This document shows positions 1-9,367 of a stretch of DNA of 64,000 nucleotides, one piece after another. The position numbers were made by a program, and so were the translations under genes. The DNA comes from Deltaproteobacteria bacterium (GTDB taxonomy: Bacteria > SAR324 > XYD2-FULL-50-16). Every line of letters begins with the position of its first letter. The stretch's first letter is position 1. The notes under the pieces were generated by a model. It saw nothing but the letters and a program-made list of their open reading frames with translations. It made no database searches and was not told the origin of the DNA. The stretch is from NCBI GenBank assembly GCA_018657625.1, contig JABHWU010000122.1:89397-153396 (forward strand), given 5' to 3'.

Positions 1-231
1 ATCGATCCGGAGTCAGCAGAAAGAATTATGATTGCTATTGAAAATGGTATTGAAGGCTTTACCATGTTTAATTATCAACCTGTGATTTTATGTTCTCCTA
101 TGATTCGAATTCATCTTAAAAAACTGATGGAACGTTCGATACCAAATCTGGTTGTCTTGTCTCATAATGAGATTATTACAGATATTAAAATTGAATCTTT
201 AGGTACGATTGGTTTTGATGAGCAAGGATAA
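1..231 (+). CDS. flhA: Flagellar biosynthesis protein FlhA, C-terminal end (5' partial)
   Basis: The frame is open from base 1 and ends at TAA 229-231, giving the last 76 residues. They match the end of the cytoplasmic domain of FlhA, the export-gate protein of the flagellar type III secretion apparatus. The diagnostic piece is 'PVILCSPMIRIHLKKLMER' followed by 'NLVVLSHNEI' and a short tail ending in 'SLGTIGF'. The start and membrane domain lie outside the window. A virulence-type SctV homologue is the alternative, but the 'LSHNEI' tail and the chemotaxis kinase nearby favour the flagellar protein. Confidence 0.88.
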   Translation: MDPESAERIMIAIENGIEGFTMFNYQPVILCSPMIRIHLKKLMERSIPNLVVLSHNEIITDIKIESLGTIGFDEQG

Positions 232-248
232 TAGCTCAGAATTTGCCG

Positions 249-2096
249 TTATCTGGGAATAAAATCCATGATATTATTTTTATCAGAAGGAACAGTAAAA
301 TTGAATATTGCCCCTGTATCTTCACTGTTTTCAGCCCATATTTTCCCTTTATGATATAGTAGGATCTCTTTACAAATCGATAGTCCTAAACCTGTTCCCC
401 CGGTACCTGTTTTTGTTTTAGAACTCTGAATAAATTTATTAAAAATACTCTCTAACTCTTGTTCAGGAATACCAATACCGCCATCCTCGATTTTTATTTG
501 AAAGAAATGATAAGTTGAACCTTGATATGTCTGATCTGTTTTTGAAATACTTATTTTAATAAAACCATTATCCCGATTGAACTTAACAGCGTTTACAATA
601 ATATTGCGTAATACTTGTTCTATCTTGTAATGATCGCAGATACAGCGAGTGTTGTAATCAGGTTTATGAAACTCGATCTGAATATTTTTCTGATCAAAAA
701 CCGGTTGTAATTCATAAATAATATTTTCTATGAGTTGATTCAAACGATGAATTTTAAATTTGAATCTCAGTTTGCCAGATTCCAATTTAGATAAATCCAG
801 TAAATCATTTAACAATACTAAAAGTGTTTTTCCACTGGCATGGATATTTTTAAAATAATGGTAGAGTTTTTCCCGGTTGGCTGTCTCAAATTTATTAAGG
901 CCAAATTTGGAAAAACTGAGAATTCCATGCAAGGGTGTTCTCAATTCATGGGACATATTCGCCAGGAATTCACTCTTAGCATTATTGGCAAATTCAGCTT
1001 GTTTTTGAGTGCTAATAAGTACTTTGCGAGCTTCATATCGTTCAGTAATATCAATGGCGGTGATTACTGAATATTCGATTTTGTTGTGCTGATTCTGAAT
1101 GGTAATTAAATTAGTAAGCATCGGGAATTCAATCCCTTCCTGATTAATGTGCATAACTACTTTTGCGTTATAATTTTTTTCTTCATTCTCCAAATGTTGT
1201 TGATCAGTATCATTTGTGTTTTGATTCGTTGAATATAATATTTGATGGTGTTGCCCCAGTAACTCCTGTATCGTAAATCCGTGTGTTGAAGCCAGGTAAG
1301 GATTAATATATTTGATTAAGCCATCACGATCTAATATCGCCATCCCATAGTTGGCAGATCTAAATATTGTATTAAATCTGCCTAATTCACTACTGATTTT
1401 ATTAAATAATTTATTTCTTCGTAACCAGGCAACGATGAGTAAAATATAGGTTACGCTTACAATCAACATTAGCAAAAGCATGGATTGACTGATTTTGTGA
1501 CTGGATTTTAGGTTGTTTTGCATTTCTGAAAGTGGCGTTGAAATACACACTAACCATTTTTCATTGAATACCTTAACTGGTACCCAAGCCGTCATTTCCA
1601 TACCGATATCCGATGACCAGGTATATAACCCGGCACCTTCTTCTGCGTTTTGAATTTTTAAAATCAAATCTTCATATGGGGCGTGTTTATTGGGATCTCC
1701 TTTTTCAAAAATTTCTTTTATTTTTTTTTCGCGAATACTGATATCTGAATCATGGTTAATGTTATAGATTACAGCATGTTCACTATATATCCATGCATCT
1801 TGTTTATTTTTGTGCTTCAATGGCAGGATAAAAATCTGAAAAATTTCTTTTTTTATTTTTTTTCTATTTTGTATATTATCGGTAAATTTTTGATATTTTA
1901 TATATGCGGAAGTATTACTAACAGTTGTTCTTGCAATTTCCAACTGAACATCATTGTATGTGTGCGTATCAGACTGTAATATTATATTGGATTGATTTAA
2001 GACCAGATACCACCAAAGAAATATCGTTGAGATACTGATAATCAAGAAAACCAGTTGCAGGGTATTAAAAGTGCGGTTTGTATGTTGTTTATTCAT
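249..2096 (-). CDS. Membrane sensor histidine kinase (periplasmic sensor, PAS, HisKA, HATPase)
   Basis: A 615-aa two-component sensor kinase. One membrane segment lies at about residues 14-34. A periplasmic sensory loop follows to about 200, then a second segment at about 205-226, a PAS domain at about 238-355, HisKA and HATPase_c. The phospho-acceptor box reads 'FLANMSHELRTPLHG'. The ATPase carries an N box ('IVNAVKFN') and G boxes ('DGGIGIP', 'GTGGTGLGLSICKEIL'). The periplasmic loop probably has a Cache-like fold, which is inferred from topology only. There is no receiver domain and no adjacent regulator gene on the same strand, so its partner is likely one of the receivers encoded at 6.7-9.4 kb or elsewhere. 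The gene is convergent with flhA. Confidence 0.88.
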   Translation of the reverse strand: MNKQHTNRTFNTLQLVFLIISISTIFLWWYLVLNQSNIILQSDTHTYNDVQLEIARTTVSNTSAYIKYQKFTDNIQNRKKIKKEIFQIFILPLKHKNKQDAWIYSEHAVIYNINHDSDISIREKKIKEIFEKGDPNKHAPYEDLILKIQNAEEGAGLYTWSSDIGMEMTAWVPVKVFNEKWLVCISTPLSEMQNNLKSSHKISQSMLLLMLIVSVTYILLIVAWLRRNKLFNKISSELGRFNTIFRSANYGMAILDRDGLIKYINPYLASTHGFTIQELLGQHHQILYSTNQNTNDTDQQHLENEEKNYNAKVVMHINQEGIEFPMLTNLITIQNQHNKIEYSVITAIDITERYEARKVLISTQKQAEFANNAKSEFLANMSHELRTPLHGILSFSKFGLNKFETANREKLYHYFKNIHASGKTLLVLLNDLLDLSKLESGKLRFKFKIHRLNQLIENIIYELQPVFDQKNIQIEFHKPDYNTRCICDHYKIEQVLRNIIVNAVKFNRDNGFIKISISKTDQTYQGSTYHFFQIKIEDGGIGIPEQELESIFNKFIQSSKTKTGTGGTGLGLSICKEILLYHKGKIWAENSEDTGAIFNFTVPSDKNNIMDFIPR

Positions 2097-2537
2097 TAAA
2101 TATTTTCGATCTAATGTACTATATTAGTTGATCGTTGTTTTAAGATTAATTAGCATAAATCTAATGCCATTCCAACCAAATAATTAATTTGCTGAAGTAC
2201 CAGAAAATAACCCGTAACTTTCCAAGGTGTGACCATGAACAAAAAAATAAAAATATATCAAGTAGAGGCTTTTATTAAGGAAAAGCCTAAAGGAAATCCT
2301 GCTATTCTCTTAGTAAATCTAACCCCACGCAATTTTTATTGTATGCCTTAAAACCGCTAAAGATAGATCCTACATTATTTAATAGGTGTTATTTATTTGC
2401 CGGTTGATCAATATAATTGACTGACGAATTCTATGAAAAAAATAATTTTCTGATATGACAGTATCAAAATTAGCCAAAAAGAGGTACTGGTTAGGGGAGA
2501 TATTTAGGAATAATATTAATAAAATTAGAGATATTAA
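2097..2537. other. Intergenic stretch containing a PhzF remnant
   Basis: This 441-bp gap lies between two divergent genes. Apart from the PhzF-like fragment at 2235-2351 I see no intact ORF, RNA gene or clear terminator. The remainder should hold the promoters of both flanking genes. Confidence 0.6.
2235..2351 (+). pseudogene. PhzF-family isomerase remnant (N-terminus only)
   Basis: The reading frame starts at ATG 2235 and gives 38 residues before a TAA. It begins 'MNKKIKIYQVEAFIKEKPKG' and continues 'NPAILLV'. This is the characteristic N-terminus of PhzF-type epimerases/isomerases ('..IYQVDAFT..P..GNPAAV'), which contribute to the two-domain diaminopimelate-epimerase-like fold. A full protein has about 260-300 residues. 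Here the frame breaks after 'LLV' and I find no convincing continuation in the following 180 bp, so a large internal/3' deletion is likely. It sits just upstream of a racemase, another amino-acid/isomerase enzyme. Confidence 0.6.
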
Positions 2538-3230
2538 ATGAAAACAATTGGATTATTGGGGGGAATGAGCTGGGAATCAACGCTAAGTTATTACAAAGAA
2601 ATTAATGAAGCAGTCAGGCGTGAATTGGGTAGTTTGCATTCTGCTAAAATTGCAATGTTTAGTGTCGATTTTCAGGAAATAGAGACTTTGCAGCATCAAG
2701 GGAAATGGGAAGAAACTGGGGTTATCCTGGGGGAAGCCTCTAAAAGTATTCAGGTGGGTGGTGCTGACTTTTTAGTGATTTGTACTAACACTATGCATAA
2801 AGTAGCACCTCAGATTGAAACTGCCATTGATATTCCAATTTTGCATATTGCTGATGCCACCGCTGAACAAATGGTGGAGGATGGAATCAAGGCTGTTGGT
2901 TTATTGGGTACTGCCTTCACCATGGAGCAGGACTTTTATAAGAAAAGGGTAGAGGATAAATATAAAATAGAGGTATTGGTTCCTAATCAACCTGACAGGG
3001 CAATTGTGCATGACATAATTTACCAAGAATTATGCTTGGGGAAAGTAGAAGGCGACTCTAGAGAACAATACCTCAGAATCATTGAAGATTTATCAAGTAG
3101 TGGTGCTGAAGCCGTAATATTAGGGTGTACAGAGATTGCACTATTGGTAAATTCCACTCAAACATCAGTAAAATTATATGATACGACTCAAATTCATGCA
3201 CAAAAAGCGGTTGAATGGGCGTTATCTTGA
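2538..3230 (+). CDS. Aspartate/glutamate racemase family protein (YgeA-like)
   Basis: A 230-aa cofactor-independent amino-acid racemase of the Asp/Glu racemase superfamily. It starts 'MKTIGLLGGMSWEST', which is almost identical to the start of the E. coli YgeA broad-spectrum racemase. Both catalytic cysteines are visible, Cys82 in 'CTNTMH' and Cys197 in 'GCTEI', which act as the two-base pair abstracting and returning the alpha-proton. The length is typical of the family. The product could supply D-amino acids, but the substrate cannot be read from sequence. It stands alone on the plus strand, convergent with the cheA-like gene 8 bp downstream, and a PhzF remnant lies upstream. Confidence 0.88.
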   Translation: MKTIGLLGGMSWESTLSYYKEINEAVRRELGSLHSAKIAMFSVDFQEIETLQHQGKWEETGVILGEASKSIQVGGADFLVICTNTMHKVAPQIETAIDIPILHIADATAEQMVEDGIKAVGLLGTAFTMEQDFYKKRVEDKYKIEVLVPNQPDRAIVHDIIYQELCLGKVEGDSREQYLRIIEDLSSSGAEAVILGCTEIALLVNSTQTSVKLYDTTQIHAQKAVEWALS

Positions 3231-3238
3231 GACAGAGC

Positions 3239-6200
3239 TTAAATGGATCTGGATTTTTGAAGCTGTTCGTTGACGCATTGAATAATCTTTGGTTTACCTA
3301 ATTTTACCTGCCATCCGTCAAAGCCCATGTTTTTCCCTTTTTGAATATTTTTTTCATCATTTAAGGAAGTCAATGCAATGACAGGTATTTTTTTATTTTT
3401 TTCAATCGCTCTAAAGTGCTGAATAAATTCGAATCCATTCATAACTGGCATTTCAATATCAGACAGGATAATATCAAAGGTTTCATTTTCCAAAATTTCC
3501 AACGCCTCTTTTCCATCTTTGGCTTTGGTAACTACGAAACCTTCGGATGTTAGGTATTCATTGATCATGATTTGGAAAAAAGGTGTATCTTCAATCAATA
3601 AAATACTAGCGTTTGTTTCTATTGCTGTTTTAAGTGAATGCATAAATGCTTTTGGTTCGGCCGTCTCTACAATTTTACAAATATCCAGAACCACAGTAAT
3701 TTTTTCATCGATTAAAATTGAACCAAAAATTCCGTTTGCATGAACAATTCCATCACTCATCTTTAATTTTAATGATTTCGTATCCAGAATTTGATTAATT
3801 AGAATTCCAATAGGGATATTTGTATCTTTGGGGATGATGATATTTGGGTTTTCAGGATATTGATCCGGTTTTTTAATGGGAAGATAATCATCCAATCTGA
3901 TCACACGCATTTGTTGATCATGATAATTTAAATATTCATTTTTACCGACGGATTGGATTTGGTTTTGAGAAATGGTATCTACTCTTTGAATTAAGGGAAT
4001 GTTTACCGCAAATTGTTCATTGGTGCCATTATCAAAAATTAAAATGGACTGCTCTTCTTGTTCTATATTTTTAATTCTGGCTGATTCAATTTGATCGTCC
4101 TGACGTTTATGTTTCAACTGGATTCGGTTTTTTTGAATAAATCCCAGCATATCAACAATCATTGCCACACTCCCATCGCCTAGTATTGTAGTACCGGAAT
4201 AGGTATTTAAATTTTTTATATAGCTTGGAATAGGCTTAACTACTATTTCTTCATTGCCAATAATTGAATCAATAACGATACCGATCTTATCGGTACCCAC
4301 CGAAATAATAAGAATCCGCAGTGATTCATTATATTTTTCTGAATCAAGTGGAATGGAGACTTGTTCGTTTAAATCAACATTAAAGGGATCAAAATTAGCA
4401 ATGCTTTTAAGTTCTCTTGATAAATAATGGTACATATCATCTTGATTGGTCTTGATATCTAAACCTTTTGCTAGAGAAATCAGAGGCAACAATGACCCTC
4501 TTAATTTTAAGACTTCGGAATTCTGGATATATGATAAAGATGAATAAAATCGTTCCGGTTCGATCATTACTAATTCTTCCAGGTATACTTTTGGAATCGC
4601 AAAACTTTGCCCACTAGACATGACAATAATACATGGTACAATTGCCATTGTGAGTGGCAATGTCATTTTGATTATGGTTTGTTGTTCAGGAATGGAACAG
4701 ATTTCAACGGTGCCCCCAATTCCTTCAATGTTGGATCGAACGACATCCATACCAACACCTCGACCGGAGACTGAAGAAACAATCTCTGCGGTTGAAAATC
4801 CCGGAAGAAAAATCAGGTTAATTTTTTCCTGATCAGAGTATTTCTCGATGGTTTTTTGATTAACCAGGCCTTTTTCCAAAGCGATTGATGCTATTTTATC
4901 GGGGATAATCCCCCCTCCATCATCCTGAACCTTGATAACAACCTGTCCACTTTCATGATAAGCTTTTAGTAGAAGTTTTCCTTGTTCGGTTTTACCGTGT
5001 TTTAATCTAATTTCCGGCATTTCAATGCCGTGATCGGCCGAATTTCGAACAATGTGGGTTAATGGATCAGAAATAGCTTCTAATACCGTTTTGTCAAGTT
5101 CTACTTCACTTCCTTCCTGTACTAATTGTATATTTTTACCCAGTTTTCCCGATAATTCCCTGATTAGCCTGGGGAATCGATCAAATACGGTTGATACCGT
5201 TTGCATCCTTGTGTTTAGAATTTCTTCCTGCAGTGATGAGGTTACAGAATTTAGTGTTTGCATGATTCCGGGCAAACCCGGTATATCTTCTGCTTCATTA
5301 TTACTGGCTTGTAGTAGTTGATTTCTAATTAAAACTAATTCACCAGCCATATTGATTAATTTATTTAATTTTTTCAGGCTAACACGGATGCTTTCTTCGA
5401 CCTGGATCTTTTTCGCTACTGGAGTCGTCGTAGTTTTTTCTGCTTTTACGGTTGAAAGAACCGATAATTCCGCAGCTGAAACAGGAAGATTGGTTATCGG
5501 TTCACTTTCAGTTTCTTTATTTTCTAAAATAGATTCTTCCTGCTTTACTGCGGTATATGATTCTATATCAAATGGCACAATATTCTTTGGATCGATTTCC
5601 AATACGGCCGCTATTAAGGACGCATCCATGATCGTTGCGAAAATAAATTCAAAACAAAGATCTTCATCTAGACAAGACTCAAGTGTTGTTATAGTGCTGG
5701 TTTCTAAATGGCCGTCTATAAATTTTCCAAATTCTTCCAGCTCTGCTATCAATTGAATGGGGGTTTTATTTTTTACTGCAATATCTTTAACGAGAAATAA
5801 GGAGATGGAATAGATATCCATTCCGGATTTTGAAACAGCTTCAATTTCTGATTTATCAACCGTAAAATTCTGATTTTGTATTTGTAATTCAGTGTCTGGA
5901 ATATCAACACTTTCTGAGTCTGTTTCTGTTTTTGTGACTGCTTCCAGTGAATCAAACAGCTTTAACTCTTCTGCGATATCTGATGTATTACTGTTTGCGA
6001 CATCATCAATCATATGATTTAATTTATCGAGTCCCTTTAATAAGGCATCAATATGTTTCTTCCCCAGAATCATTTCTGAGGTTCTGGCTTTGGACATCAG
6101 GTTTTCCATTGCATGAGAAAGTGTACCTAGTTGTTCCAAACCAAAAAAACCAGCACCACCTTTTATACTATGGACACTTCTGAACAGGCGATTGACGATA

Positions 6201-6307
6201 TCCATGTTTGTAGGATTTGATTCAATGGCCAGTAGATCCGGTTCAATTGTCGTCAAGTGTTCTTTTGCCTCATCAACAAATCCAATCAGCAAATCCTCAT
6301 CAAACAT
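3239..6307 (-). CDS. cheA: CheA-type chemotaxis histidine kinase with C-terminal receiver
   Basis: A 1022-aa hybrid CheA. The order is: an N-terminal Hpt (P1) with phospho-acceptor His46 in 'SVHSIKGGAGFFG'; a variable linker to about 305; the H-kinase dimerisation region ('INMAGELVLIRNQLL'); a HATPase domain ('HIVRNSADHGIE', 'GRGVGMDVV'); two CheW-like regulatory regions (about 520-720 and 745-880); and a receiver at about 905-1020 with Asp in 'IILSDIEMPVMNG'. It should autophosphorylate in response to receptors and pass phosphate to its own receiver and to others. A Shine-Dalgarno GAGGTGG precedes the ATG. No cheW, cheR or mcp gene adjoins it, so it may serve a FrzE-like or other non-classical chemosensory pathway. 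The three receiver genes next upstream on the same strand are possible targets. Confidence 0.9.
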   Translation of the reverse strand: MFDEDLLIGFVDEAKEHLTTIEPDLLAIESNPTNMDIVNRLFRSVHSIKGGAGFFGLEQLGTLSHAMENLMSKARTSEMILGKKHIDALLKGLDKLNHMIDDVANSNTSDIAEELKLFDSLEAVTKTETDSESVDIPDTELQIQNQNFTVDKSEIEAVSKSGMDIYSISLFLVKDIAVKNKTPIQLIAELEEFGKFIDGHLETSTITTLESCLDEDLCFEFIFATIMDASLIAAVLEIDPKNIVPFDIESYTAVKQEESILENKETESEPITNLPVSAAELSVLSTVKAEKTTTTPVAKKIQVEESIRVSLKKLNKLINMAGELVLIRNQLLQASNNEAEDIPGLPGIMQTLNSVTSSLQEEILNTRMQTVSTVFDRFPRLIRELSGKLGKNIQLVQEGSEVELDKTVLEAISDPLTHIVRNSADHGIEMPEIRLKHGKTEQGKLLLKAYHESGQVVIKVQDDGGGIIPDKIASIALEKGLVNQKTIEKYSDQEKINLIFLPGFSTAEIVSSVSGRGVGMDVVRSNIEGIGGTVEICSIPEQQTIIKMTLPLTMAIVPCIIVMSSGQSFAIPKVYLEELVMIEPERFYSSLSYIQNSEVLKLRGSLLPLISLAKGLDIKTNQDDMYHYLSRELKSIANFDPFNVDLNEQVSIPLDSEKYNESLRILIISVGTDKIGIVIDSIIGNEEIVVKPIPSYIKNLNTYSGTTILGDGSVAMIVDMLGFIQKNRIQLKHKRQDDQIESARIKNIEQEEQSILIFDNGTNEQFAVNIPLIQRVDTISQNQIQSVGKNEYLNYHDQQMRVIRLDDYLPIKKPDQYPENPNIIIPKDTNIPIGILINQILDTKSLKLKMSDGIVHANGIFGSILIDEKITVVLDICKIVETAEPKAFMHSLKTAIETNASILLIEDTPFFQIMINEYLTSEGFVVTKAKDGKEALEILENETFDIILSDIEMPVMNGFEFIQHFRAIEKNKKIPVIALTSLNDEKNIQKGKNMGFDGWQVKLGKPKIIQCVNEQLQKSRSI

Positions 6308-6722
6308 ACCACCTCAGTAAATATTTAAAAAAAATGGATTTAGTGAATAAAATCAAATTTATTAATAAGGATATAAAACGAATATTCCATGGTTTTCTGA
6401 CCTTTTAAGTGATACCGACAATATTCAATTGCCACCAATTTGTAGTTGATTATCTTCAGAGCGTTAAGTGTTGAAACTGTTCATTTCCCGTTTAATACAC
6501 CATCAATTTAACTGAATCGAATCAAGGTGTAAAATAGTATAAATTTTTTTTTTATAGGGATTATTAAAACAGCTGACCATTTAAACCAATAGCCTGCTTT
6601 TAGATACAGCGAAAGATTTGGTCGGAGATAAAATTTAGGAAGATTGAAGATATAACTTAGGCTTAATAAAATTGATGAAACAATAATATCGTTATTGAGC
6701 CAGAGGTATAATTTTGAACAGT
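6308..6722. other. Intergenic stretch, no gene seen
   Basis: This 415-bp AT-rich gap lies between two minus-strand signalling genes. It should contain the cheA promoter. I saw no ORF with a ribosome binding site, no strong hairpin and no repeat. Confidence 0.5.
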
Positions 6723-7778
6723 TTAAGCAATGTTATTTAGAATGTGAAATTTAAAAACAGCACCTGTTGGATTATTATCCTCTACCGTTAAATTACCACC
6801 ATGAAGTGTCGCAACCCTTTTGGCGATAGCTAGGCTGATCCCCAAACCTTGACTGTGGTGATCTATGTCAGCATTATTGAATTCCCCAAAAATAATTTCT
6901 TTATTTTCATTCGATATGCCCGGACCCTTGTCTTTGATTGTGACAATCACGTACGGATCTTTTGTTTCAATACTTACGTTGACAACATCATTTTCATTAC
7001 TATGTTTAATTGCGTTATCAATGATATAACTTATGGACTTCGATATTATCGGAGCATCTATCATCAGGAATTTGGCAAGATCGTAATCAAATTTAAAACT
7101 AATGTTCTTTGTGTTACCAGTATATTTTTGAATGAGTTCTTCAATAATTTCCTCAAGTGCTCCCCGATGTAAGGCTAACTGATAGTTACTTTTTAATTTA
7201 CAAAGAAATAAGGTTTTTGATGAACTAGTATGTAATTGCTGTGCGGCTTTAATTATGGCCTCAGCAAATTCTTTCTCATCATCTGATAAATTACTGCTCA
7301 TCGAAAGCAATTCAGAATATCCTAAAATGATGTTTAATGGTGTTTTTGATTCATGGGTTAATAGTGTCAAAAAATCATCTTTAAGTTTATTCAATTCTTC
7401 CGTATATTTCAGATGGGAAAAAACATTGATTTTTGCATTGAGTTCATTGTGATCGTAAGGTTTGGTAATATAGTCATCTGCGCCGGCTTCATAGCCAATT
7501 AAACGGTCTTTCAACATCCGCTTTGCAGATACCAGAATGATTTTCGTTGTGGCAAGACTACTATTTTGTTTTACCTTACGACAAACCTCATATCCGTCCA
7601 TTTCTGGCATCATGATATCTAATAAAATAATATCTGGCTTAAAGATCAGGGCTTTTTCCAGCCCTTCTTTGCCTGAGTAAGCTACTTCCAGCTGGAAATG
7701 CTCTTCCAATATTTCTATCAAAACTTCACAATTTGTTTCATCATCATCAACTATTAAAATCTTATAAAGCTTTTGCAC
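6723..7778 (-). CDS. Receiver-histidine kinase (REC-HisKA-HATPase)
   Basis: A 351-aa soluble protein. A receiver at residues 1-125 has the acidic pair in 'ILIVDDDETN', phospho-acceptor Asp in 'IILLDIMMPEMDGYEV' and the 'ITKPYD' Lys. It is followed by HisKA with the acceptor box 'LLTHESKTPLNIILGYSELL' and a HATPase domain ('IDNAIKHSNEND', 'KDKGPGIS', 'QGLGISLAIAKRVA'). The H box has Ser-Lys where most kinases have Leu-Arg/Lys, but it keeps the His, Glu and Pro. With no membrane segment, it is probably an intermediate that reads phosphate from another kinase and relays it. It is 27 bp downstream of the REC-HD-GYP gene and probably co-transcribed with it. Confidence 0.87.
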   Translation of the reverse strand: MQKLYKILIVDDDETNCEVLIEILEEHFQLEVAYSGKEGLEKALIFKPDIILLDIMMPEMDGYEVCRKVKQNSSLATTKIILVSAKRMLKDRLIGYEAGADDYITKPYDHNELNAKINVFSHLKYTEELNKLKDDFLTLLTHESKTPLNIILGYSELLSMSSNLSDDEKEFAEAIIKAAQQLHTSSSKTLFLCKLKSNYQLALHRGALEEIIEELIQKYTGNTKNISFKFDYDLAKFLMIDAPIISKSISYIIDNAIKHSNENDVVNVSIETKDPYVIVTIKDKGPGISNENKEIIFGEFNNADIDHHSQGLGISLAIAKRVATLHGGNLTVEDNNPTGAVFKFHILNNIA

Positions 7779-7805
7779 GGATTTCCTTTCAATTAAAACG
7801 GGTTG

Positions 7806-8870
7806 TTAATATTTTTCCTGAAACTTATCCTTAATTATTAGGATTTTTGGGAAAACTTCAAAAAATGCGGTCACTAATTTAGGATCAAATATTTTCCCAC
7901 TATTTTCTGCAATAAATTCTTTAGCTTTATCAACTGGCCAGGGTGATTTGTAAGGCCTTCTTGAGGTTAAAGCATCGAAAATATCGGCTATAGATATAAT
8001 CCTTCCCATGATGGAAATTTTTTCACCAGCGATTTGGAAGGGATAACCATTACCATCCCATCGTTCATGATGTGACAGTGCGATATCTCTTGCCGTTTGC
8101 AGTAATTCAGAAGGATGCCCTTCCAAAATTTTGGCACCGATTAGAGTATGGGTTTTCATTTCTTCCATTTCATCTTCTTCCAACTTGCCCGGTTTTAATA
8201 AAATACTGTCCGGAATTCCAATTTTTCCAATATCGTGCATTGGCGCGGCATGACGAAGTAATTCACATTGATCAAAACTAAAATCTATTTGTTGGGCTAT
8301 TTCAACTGAATATAAACTCATTCTGATAATGTGCATCCCTGTTTCATTGTCTCTATATTCTGCTGCGATACTCAATCGGTGGGTGATCTCAAACATTGTA
8401 TCTTTTAATTCATTTGTTCGTTGTTGTACCTTAAAGTCGAGAATTGTATTAATTTGATTGAGTTGTTTTTGTGAAAGACGAATTTCAAGTAGATTTTGGA
8501 TTCTTGCTAATACTTCCATGGCACTGAAAGGCTTTGTTATGAAGTCCCTCGCTCCTCCTTTCAGTGCCTTAAGGCGTGTGCTGGGATCATTTAGTGCTGT
8601 TAATACTAAAACCGGAATTTCTGTGTATTTTTCTCTTTTTTGAAAGGCCTTTAATACATTAAAACCATCCATCTCAGGCATTAGAATGTCTAAAAGTACC
8701 AAATCAAACTCATTTTCGAAATAGAGTTTTACTCCTTCTTCAGGTTTCGATGTCAGTGTAATATTTTTAAAACCCGCATTGTCCAGGATCTCTTCTAAAA
8801 TATCAAGATTGATGGGTTCATCGTCAATGATTAGTATTTTTGCACTATTAATGCTTTCTTCACTTAGCAT
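7806..8870 (-). CDS. Response regulator with HD-GYP c-di-GMP phosphodiesterase domain (RpfG-like)
   Basis: A 354-aa regulator. The receiver at about residues 10-125 has 'ILIIDDEPIN', Asp in 'LVLLDILMPEMDG' and 'ITKPFSAME'. A short coiled linker follows, then an HD-GYP domain at about 165-340. The metal-binding and signature motifs are present: 'APMHDIGKIGIPDSIL', 'HTLIGAKIL', 'ALSHHERWDGNGYP' and 'RIISIADIFDALTS'. HD-GYP proteins hydrolyse cyclic-di-GMP, so phosphorylation would link a two-component signal to motility or biofilm control. It lies between two receiver genes of the same strand and is probably in one signalling operon with the kinase downstream. Confidence 0.92.
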   Translation of the reverse strand: MLSEESINSAKILIIDDEPINLDILEEILDNAGFKNITLTSKPEEGVKLYFENEFDLVLLDILMPEMDGFNVLKAFQKREKYTEIPVLVLTALNDPSTRLKALKGGARDFITKPFSAMEVLARIQNLLEIRLSQKQLNQINTILDFKVQQRTNELKDTMFEITHRLSIAAEYRDNETGMHIIRMSLYSVEIAQQIDFSFDQCELLRHAAPMHDIGKIGIPDSILLKPGKLEEDEMEEMKTHTLIGAKILEGHPSELLQTARDIALSHHERWDGNGYPFQIAGEKISIMGRIISIADIFDALTSRRPYKSPWPVDKAKEFIAENSGKIFDPKLVTAFFEVFPKILIIKDKFQEKY

Positions 8871-8986
8871 TTTTCCTTTTTTACAGAGTCGTTAAAGAAT
8901 ACTATCTTTAATTTTATTATAACAACTAAGCAGAAAAATATTCAATAATAAAATGTGGATATTAATAGAGGGGGTTAAATTTTGGG

Positions 8987-9367
8987 TTATTGGTTTCTAT
9001 TTTTTACATGTTTTGCGATTTGCAATGCCAAATCGTCATGCTCAAAAGGTTTTGTAATATAATCATCCGCACCGACCTCAAAACCTCTTTTCATCTCTTT
9101 AGCCATAGCCTTAGCGGATACCAGCAGTATTGTAATATCTTTTATCTGTTCATCCGCTCGAATAATCTTACAAACTTCATAACCGTCAATTCCCGGCATC
9201 ATTATATCTAATAGAACGATGTCCGGTTTAAAAGAGTAGATTTCTTCCAGTGCTTCTTCTCCCGAATAAACAGGCCTGATTTCGTAGCTTTCTTCCAGAA
9301 TTTCTGTTACAATTTCAATATTGGTGGGGTCGTCGTCAACAATCATGATCTTCGGTCTATTTTCCAT
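8987..9367 (-). CDS. Single-domain response regulator (CheY-like receiver)
   Basis: A 126-aa stand-alone receiver. It shows the acidic pocket 'IMIVDDDPTN', phospho-acceptor Asp in 'IVLLDIMMPGIDGYEV', the conserved Ser/Ala and Lys regions 'ILLVSAKAM' and 'ITKPFEHDD', and no output domain. The body resembles the receiver of the REC-kinase encoded at 6723-7778 (both have a '(Y/F)SGEEALE/KEGLEKA..FKPDI' type segment and 'GADDYITKP'). They could be paralogues from a local duplication. A ribosome binding site AAGGAAAA precedes the ATG. It is the first gene of the signalling run. Confidence 0.9.
   Translation of the reverse strand: MENRPKIMIVDDDPTNIEIVTEILEESYEIRPVYSGEEALEEIYSFKPDIVLLDIMMPGIDGYEVCKIIRADEQIKDITILLVSAKAMAKEMKRGFEVGADDYITKPFEHDDLALQIAKHVKNRNQ

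Noticed and set aside
2157..2220. tRNA or structured RNA in the gap upstream of the racemase
   Set aside because: No tRNA-like arms or CCA end could be drawn; the same was true of the other intergenic gaps.
2352..2537. Further PhzF fragments downstream of the remnant
   Set aside because: I translated all forward frames. A few short stretches were vaguely similar but none was long or specific enough to call.
5352..5756. Antisense 134-codon frame inside the CheA gene
   Set aside because: It mirrors the serine/threonine/valine-rich linker region of CheA and has no start signal of its own.
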